Part shown: piece by piece, positions 59,451 to 64,000 of the stretch
Numbering within the stretch: position 1 is the first letter of the stretch
Layout: each line of letters begins with the position of its first letter
From: Desulfobacterales bacterium
GTDB lineage: Bacteria > Desulfobacterota > Desulfobacteria > Desulfobacterales > Desulfosalsimonadaceae
Direction of reading: 5' to 3'
Length of the DNA stretch: 64,000 bases
Assembly (NCBI GenBank): GCA_018335195.1
Contig: JAGXKN010000005.1
Span: 43,134 to 107,133, forward strand
Made by a program: the position numbers and the translations under genes
The notes under the pieces: generated by a model
What the model saw: only the letters and a program-made list of their open reading frames with translations
Database searches by the model: none
What the model was told of the DNA's origin: nothing

Positions 59451-60452
59451 TTAGTCCTGCATGTCCGCCATGACTTCCCGCGCGGTTTCCTTGATGGCTT
59501 CAGCGTATTCGCCGTTGACAACGGATTCCAGCCTGCCACTGAGCCGGCTGTCATTTAACACGCCGAAAAGATGAATGATATCCCCCTTGACTGCATCGTC
59601 CACGCCGGAAAAACGGCTCCACATGGCGTCAAGGGCTTGGCGGGCCAGTTCCGGGGCCTGTTCGGCCAGGTATTCAAAAGTCACCATGGCCCCCAGCCGG
59701 GTGGGCCACCTGGGATGGGCCAGCAGATCCAGAAAACCCGGAATAATCGTCTTATAGGTAACCATCAGGTTTGCCAGGCCTTCTGCATCTCCTTCCGCAA
59801 CGATCTTTTTCAGTGTTTCGGAGCTCAGTTCCCGGGGATCGCGGTTTTCCATTACATCTACGATTTCGGAAATCGGAACAACGCCGGTCCATCGAAAATT
59901 TCCATCCAGTACGGTTGTGGGCACGGACTTGACGTTTTCTGCTGCCGCCGCATCCGCAAACAGCATCGCATCAATGATGTGCAGATCGATCATATCCGGT
60001 GTGCATCCTGCCATGTAGAGCAACCTCGAAAGCGCCTCCGGGCAATGGGGGCAGCTCGAGGACACGTAAATCCGTATCACTCCCGGGATTTTGATCCGGT
60101 TCTGGATATCTGCCGCGGAAATTCCGGCATCTGCTTCTTCCACGGGCACATTGCCGGCTGCGCTTATTAGAAAAAGTTCCAGGAGCTTGCCTTCGGGAAC
60201 CGCTTCAAACCGCAGATTGCGCGGAATGAAGATCGCGGGGGGCGCCCCTGCTTCCCCGAGCTCTTTTTCGACCGTGACCGCGGGCAGGTTAGCCTGAATC
60301 CGGTCGCAGAACATTTCCATGCGCTTTCCGGCCTCGTTGTCGGTATCGCCCAGGATCAAAAGCCGGGTGGGCTTGTAAATCTTGTATTTATAGCTTTCAA
60401 TGGTGGTCATGTCCTGCCGGGAGACCACCGGTCGGATTTGTTCGTTATTCAT
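59451..60452 (-). CDS. Tandem thioredoxin/glutaredoxin-like protein (CPHC) with C-terminal HEAT-like helical domain
   Basis: IRIYVSSSCPHCPEALSRLLYMA, VKSVPTTVLDG (cis-Pro); first half resembles a thioredoxin fold without CxxC; helical C-terminus. Confidence 0.75.
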   Translation of the reverse strand: MNNEQIRPVVSRQDMTTIESYKYKIYKPTRLLILGDTDNEAGKRMEMFCDRIQANLPAVTVEKELGEAGAPPAIFIPRNLRFEAVPEGKLLELFLISAAGNVPVEEADAGISAADIQNRIKIPGVIRIYVSSSCPHCPEALSRLLYMAGCTPDMIDLHIIDAMLFADAAAAENVKSVPTTVLDGNFRWTGVVPISEIVDVMENRDPRELSSETLKKIVAEGDAEGLANLMVTYKTIIPGFLDLLAHPRWPTRLGAMVTFEYLAEQAPELARQALDAMWSRFSGVDDAVKGDIIHLFGVLNDSRLSGRLESVVNGEYAEAIKETAREVMADMQD

Positions 60453-60469
60453 GGCAATGCACCTTAGAT

Positions 60470-60841
60470 TTATTCCTTATTGATTTCAGAGATCATCTGC
60501 GCGATTTCAGCGGCCATCTCGCGGCTTTTGTCATTCTCTGCGGCTTCGGAGGCAAGCTCGCCCTCTCCGGGCGCTTTGTCCGAGGCAGTGATGTCCAGGG
60601 GCTCGCCGTTTCGGTCCAGCAGCACGGAAAGGCTGGCCTGCAGGCTGAAATCGAGCTTGTAAACAATTTCGTTATTACGGATCACGATATCGCCGTGATG
60701 CACGGAGATGTCATCGCCGGCCGTCAATTCGTATTTTTCCCGGATGGCCGCTTTTAATGCGGATTTGTCAATATTTTTGGCAATCAGCCGGATCAGGTGC
60801 TTTTCGCAGGCCTGTATGATTTCCTTGCGGGCAAGTTTCAT
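60470..60841 (-). CDS. Protein of unknown function (123 aa)
   Basis: Start ATG 60841 overlaps the upstream gene stop (ATGA); MKLARKEIIQACEKHLIRLIAKNIDKSALKAAIREKYELTAGDDISVHHGDIVIRNNEIVYKLDF. Confidence 0.75.
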   Translation of the reverse strand: MKLARKEIIQACEKHLIRLIAKNIDKSALKAAIREKYELTAGDDISVHHGDIVIRNNEIVYKLDFSLQASLSVLLDRNGEPLDITASDKAPGEGELASEAAENDKSREMAAEIAQMISEINKE

Positions 60842-61656
60842 GGATGGACTTCCTTTTCTTCGGCTTTGCTTTTCTCCCGGGCCCGGCCCCACAGGGCGGC
60901 AAGGTCCAGATATGCCTGTGCCCCGGGTGCGGCAATATCGTGGCACACCGCCGGTTTGCCAAGCCAGTAGGCTTCATGCAGGCGTTGATCCTCGGGAATC
61001 AAAACCGGCAGACACGCGTGCCGGATCTGATCAAAAGTGCCCGGGCCAAGCAGGGCTTCGGCCTCGACCGCATTATCACAGCAATTCAGCAGAATGCCGG
61101 AGACCCGCAGTTCGGATTTTCCCGATTTTCTGAGCCCGGCAGCCTTTTCCAGCAGCTGCCTGAGGGATGCAAACCCGGTATCCATGTGCCGGACCGCAGG
61201 CGGATCAATACGCATCGCAATGAGCAATTCGTCTGCATTGCAAAGGGCCTGCGCCAGCATCCCGTTCAAAGCCGTGGCCGTATCCAGGACAATCACGTCA
61301 TGCTCCCGCGCCTGGGCGCAGAGCATTTCAGAAAACCATTGCCTGTCTTCTGCTGCAGCAGCGGGATCATTTATTGCCTGATCCAGGCCTTGCCCGGCCG
61401 GCAGCACCCGGAGAAATTCCAGCCGGGTGGGCACGCAGTATCGGGCCACATCCTCCTGCAGCTGCAGTGCCCGGGCAAGCCCGGGCGCGTGTGCCGGCGG
61501 TTCAATGACTGTTCCGAGCAGGCAGCGATTATCCGGCGCACAGTCCACCAGCAGGGTTTGGTGTTCAAACACGGCAAACGCGGCGGAAAGGTTGATCGCC
61601 GCGGTGGTTTTGCCGGCGCCGGCCAGCGGTGCGGCTATGCATATGATCCTTGCCAT
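60838..61656 (-). CDS. ParA/MinD-like ATPase with degenerate Walker A (no signature Lys)
   Basis: MARIICIAAPLAGAGKTTAAINLSAAFA, LLVDCAPDNRCLLGTV, VIVLDTATALNGMLAQALCNADELLIAM. Confidence 0.82.
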   Translation of the reverse strand: MARIICIAAPLAGAGKTTAAINLSAAFAVFEHQTLLVDCAPDNRCLLGTVIEPPAHAPGLARALQLQEDVARYCVPTRLEFLRVLPAGQGLDQAINDPAAAAEDRQWFSEMLCAQAREHDVIVLDTATALNGMLAQALCNADELLIAMRIDPPAVRHMDTGFASLRQLLEKAAGLRKSGKSELRVSGILLNCCDNAVEAEALLGPGTFDQIRHACLPVLIPEDQRLHEAYWLGKPAVCHDIAAPGAQAYLDLAALWGRAREKSKAEEKEVHP

Positions 61657-61728
61657 GGCTTCATACATAACATAACCGCAAGGGATTTCAAGGTCATTTA
61701 TTCGACATCCCTTTCCGTTCCGCGCGTC

Positions 61729-61790
61729 GGGGACAGAGTTCAAGTCTGTCCTCACCCATGTGCGGGGACAGACCTCAGGTCTGTCCCCGC
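61729..61790. repeat. Tandem REP-like palindromes (GGGGACAGA...TCTGTCCCC)
   Basis: GGACAGAGTTCAAGTCTGTCC followed by a perfect 29-nt palindrome GCGGGGACAGACCTCAGGTCTGTCCCCGC (61762-61790). Confidence 0.75.
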
Positions 61791-61843
61791 TACCGATTCA
61801 ACTGTTTTGATTTCGCAGCTGAAAATATGCTATACACTCAGCC

Positions 61844-62953
61844 ATGGAACCACGAATTCAAAACCGGTTACAAAAACTCAGGCAGTCATTTCCGGAGGCG
61901 GGCATTGACACCCTGCTGGTGCTCATCGGGGAGAACCGCAGATATGTAAGCGGATTTACCGGCGAGGACACGGGCTTTGACGAATCAGCCGGGGCATTGC
62001 TGATATCTGAAAAAGCCAATGTCCTGGCAACGGATTCGCGCTATGAAATCCAGGCCCAAAACGAGGCCCCGGATTTCGAGGTGGTGTGCCACAAAAAAGG
62101 GCTTTCCAAAGAACTGCCCGGTATCCTGGACAGGCTCGAAACAACCCGCCTGGGCTATGAAAGCCGGCGCATGACCTGTGAGCAGCACGAGCAGATCAGC
62201 GAGCAGTTAAAACAGCAGTGTCCGGCGGTGGAACTGGTCAAGACCCGGAATCTCGGGGAAAACCTGCGCGTTTGCAAGGAGGAGACTGAAATCGAGGCGA
62301 TCCGGACATCTCTGCATCTGGCGGAATCCGCGTTCTCCCGGTTTCTGGAACAGCTTTCCTCTGGCATGTCCGAAGCCCGGGCTGCCTGGGAGATTGAAAA
62401 GCAGATGCGCGAGGCCGGGGCACAATCGGTCTCCTTTCCGGTGATTTCCGCATTCGGCACCAACGCAGCCCTGCCCCATGCCGTGCCCACGGAGCGGGCG
62501 CTGCAAAACAGCCAGCCTCTGTTATTTGACTGGGGGGCGCGTTTAAACGGCTATTGCAGCGACATCTCCCGGACCATTATCCTGGGCAAACCCGACGAAC
62601 AGTTCAGCCGGGTATTTACCGCGGTTTATCACGCCCAGCAAAAAGCCATTGCAGCGGTAAAGCCCGGGGCCTGGACAAAGGACGTTGATGCAGCAGCCCG
62701 TGATCACCTGCATGACAAGGGCCTGGATTCGTATTTCGGCCACGGCCTGGGCCACGGCGTGGGCCTGGCCATCCATGAGGCCCCGTCTCTGAGCCCGATG
62801 GATGAACGAAACGTGCAGCTCGAGGAAAACATGGTCTTTACCGTGGAGCCGGGCGTATACATTCCGCAATGGGGGGGCGTGCGTCTGGAAAACATGGTGG
62901 CAGTACGCCCCTGGGGCGCAGAGGTGCTAAACAGCATGGACGTGAGAATCTGA
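61844..62953 (+). CDS. Xaa-Pro peptidase family protein (M24B)
   Basis: FDWGARLNGYCSDISRTIILG, GHGLGHGVGLAIHEAPSL, VFTVEPGVYIPQWGGVRLENMV. Confidence 0.95.
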   Translation: MEPRIQNRLQKLRQSFPEAGIDTLLVLIGENRRYVSGFTGEDTGFDESAGALLISEKANVLATDSRYEIQAQNEAPDFEVVCHKKGLSKELPGILDRLETTRLGYESRRMTCEQHEQISEQLKQQCPAVELVKTRNLGENLRVCKEETEIEAIRTSLHLAESAFSRFLEQLSSGMSEARAAWEIEKQMREAGAQSVSFPVISAFGTNAALPHAVPTERALQNSQPLLFDWGARLNGYCSDISRTIILGKPDEQFSRVFTAVYHAQQKAIAAVKPGAWTKDVDAAARDHLHDKGLDSYFGHGLGHGVGLAIHEAPSLSPMDERNVQLEENMVFTVEPGVYIPQWGGVRLENMVAVRPWGAEVLNSMDVRI

Positions 62954-62960
62954 CCCGTAG

Positions 62961-63860
62961 TTGATGAATGAAATATCCGCGCAGATTGACCAGTATCTCA
63001 ATTACCTGATGGTGGAAAAAGGGCTGTCCGGGGCCACCATCGAGTCCTATGGATCGGACCTGGCCCGGTTTCACCGGTTTCTGTCCGGACAGAAGATCAA
63101 GCGTGTGGCCGAAATCGATACCGCGGCCATATTGAAATACCTTTTGCGCCTGCGCGACGACGGGCTCGGCATCCGCTCCCGGGCCCGGCACATGGTTACC
63201 CTGCGGGGATTTTTCCGGTTTCTGGTGCAGGAAAAAGTCATCTCCCAGGACCCGGCCCGGCTCATTGACCTGCCCAAGTCCGGCCTGAAACTGCCGGACG
63301 TGCTTTCTGTCACCGAGGTGACAAACCTGCTGGAAACCCCGGATACCACCCGGCACAAGGGCCTGCGGGATGCGGCCATGCTCGAGCTGCTCTACGCCGC
63401 CGGGCTGCGCGTAAGCGAGCTGCTGCATTTAAAGCTCCGGGACATCAACCTGGAAGCCGGTTTCGTTCGGGTGTTCGGCAAGGGATCCAAGGAGCGGCTG
63501 GTGCCCGTGGGCGGCAAGGCCCGGGAAAAGGTGGATCACTATACCAAAATTGCCCGCCCTGCCCTGCTTAAAACCCGGACCAGCGCCTACCTGTTTTTCG
63601 GCCGCGCCGGCCGGCCCATGAGCCGCCAGGGATTCTGGAAGCTGGTCAAGCAGTACGCCCTGGCCGCGGGGTGCGGCAAAACTATCACCCCGCACACCTT
63701 CCGCCATTCCTTTGCCAGCCACCTGCTCGAAGGCGGCGCAGACCTGCGTGCCGTGCAGATGATGCTGGGCCACGTGGATATCTCCACCACCCAGATCTAT
63801 ACCCACGTGGCCCGCGATCACATGAAGCGGATGCATGAACAGTACCATCCGCGGGGGTGA
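62961..63860 (+). CDS. xerD: Tyrosine site-specific recombinase XerC/XerD
   Basis: LYAAGLRVSELLHLKL, ITPHTFRHSFASHLLEGGADLRAVQMMLGHVDISTTQIYTHV (R-H-R-Y); XerC versus XerD not distinguished with certainty. Confidence 0.92.
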   Translation: MMNEISAQIDQYLNYLMVEKGLSGATIESYGSDLARFHRFLSGQKIKRVAEIDTAAILKYLLRLRDDGLGIRSRARHMVTLRGFFRFLVQEKVISQDPARLIDLPKSGLKLPDVLSVTEVTNLLETPDTTRHKGLRDAAMLELLYAAGLRVSELLHLKLRDINLEAGFVRVFGKGSKERLVPVGGKAREKVDHYTKIARPALLKTRTSAYLFFGRAGRPMSRQGFWKLVKQYALAAGCGKTITPHTFRHSFASHLLEGGADLRAVQMMLGHVDISTTQIYTHVARDHMKRMHEQYHPRG

Positions 63861-63912
63861 AGTTTAAAAGGCCTTTTGCGCATGAATTCTCAGCGGAAAT
63901 CAAAAATCGGGC

Positions 63913-63975
63913 TTGAAGCCCGCTGCCGGCAGGAAACAGGAGGAGAACAATTCCCTGCCGGCAGGCGGGCCTCAA
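63913..63975. repeat. Long imperfect inverted repeat downstream of the Xer gene
   Basis: TTGAAGCCCGC-TGCCGGCAGG (63913-63933) pairs with CCTGCCGGCAGGCGGGCCTCAA (63954-63975); loop contains AGGAGGAG. Confidence 0.7.
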
Positions 63976-64000
63976 ATCAGTATGTGTATTTCAGGCTGAG

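Noticed and set aside
60844-61908. 354-aa plus-strand ORF opposite the ParA-like gene
   Set aside because: Antisense to a gene with clear ATPase motifs; runs through the REP palindromes; no motif of its own.

Overview
The window is gene-dense, high-GC bacterial chromosome. Gene content (acyl-CoA dehydratase activase, type II secretion with PilM-like GspL, EF-G-like paralog) suggests a Desulfobacterota-type organism; this is inference, because no rRNA is present. From left to right it holds: a metallophosphoesterase fragment; a giant BcrA/BadF-type activase; an exported SagB-like nitroreductase; a biotin ligase next to a divergent pyruvate-carboxylase-like enzyme; an orphan PKS-type acyltransferase; a Ser/Thr kinase fused to a DUF1566-like domain; an alpha/beta hydrolase; a T2SS locus (gspGHIJKLMN-C-D-E, a TPR protein, a GspE-N/PilT hybrid ATPase, and gspF inverted); asd; a CPBP protease with a HEAT membrane protein; aroQ, rpe, a PASTA protein, rsmB, fmt, def and ribF; tRNA-Leu, tRNA-Arg and tRNA-Pro; tadA; purA; a parvulin; a cold-shock protein; a FabH-like gene; pgi; a DHH phosphoesterase; a left-handed beta-helix protein with glmM; a BI-1 family protein; xseAB-ispA-dxs-tlyA; an EF-G-like GTPase; a three-gene ParA-like/unknown/thioredoxin-HEAT operon; an aminopeptidase; and a XerC/D recombinase. 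I saw no CRISPR array, transposase, prophage or recognised defence island. The observations I rate highest are: (1) a biotin ligase with an altered GRGRRG loop (GRGQMQ, with Gln at the E. coli R118 position) beside a carboxylase with a non-canonical biotin site (IMKQ instead of AMKM), possibly a co-adapted pair; (2) an unassigned operon whose ParA-like ATPase lacks the signature lysine; (3) a GspE-N/MshEN-like domain fused to a PilT-like motor inside a T2SS locus with gspF inverted; (4) an intergenic repeat family with about five copies in the first 31 kb.
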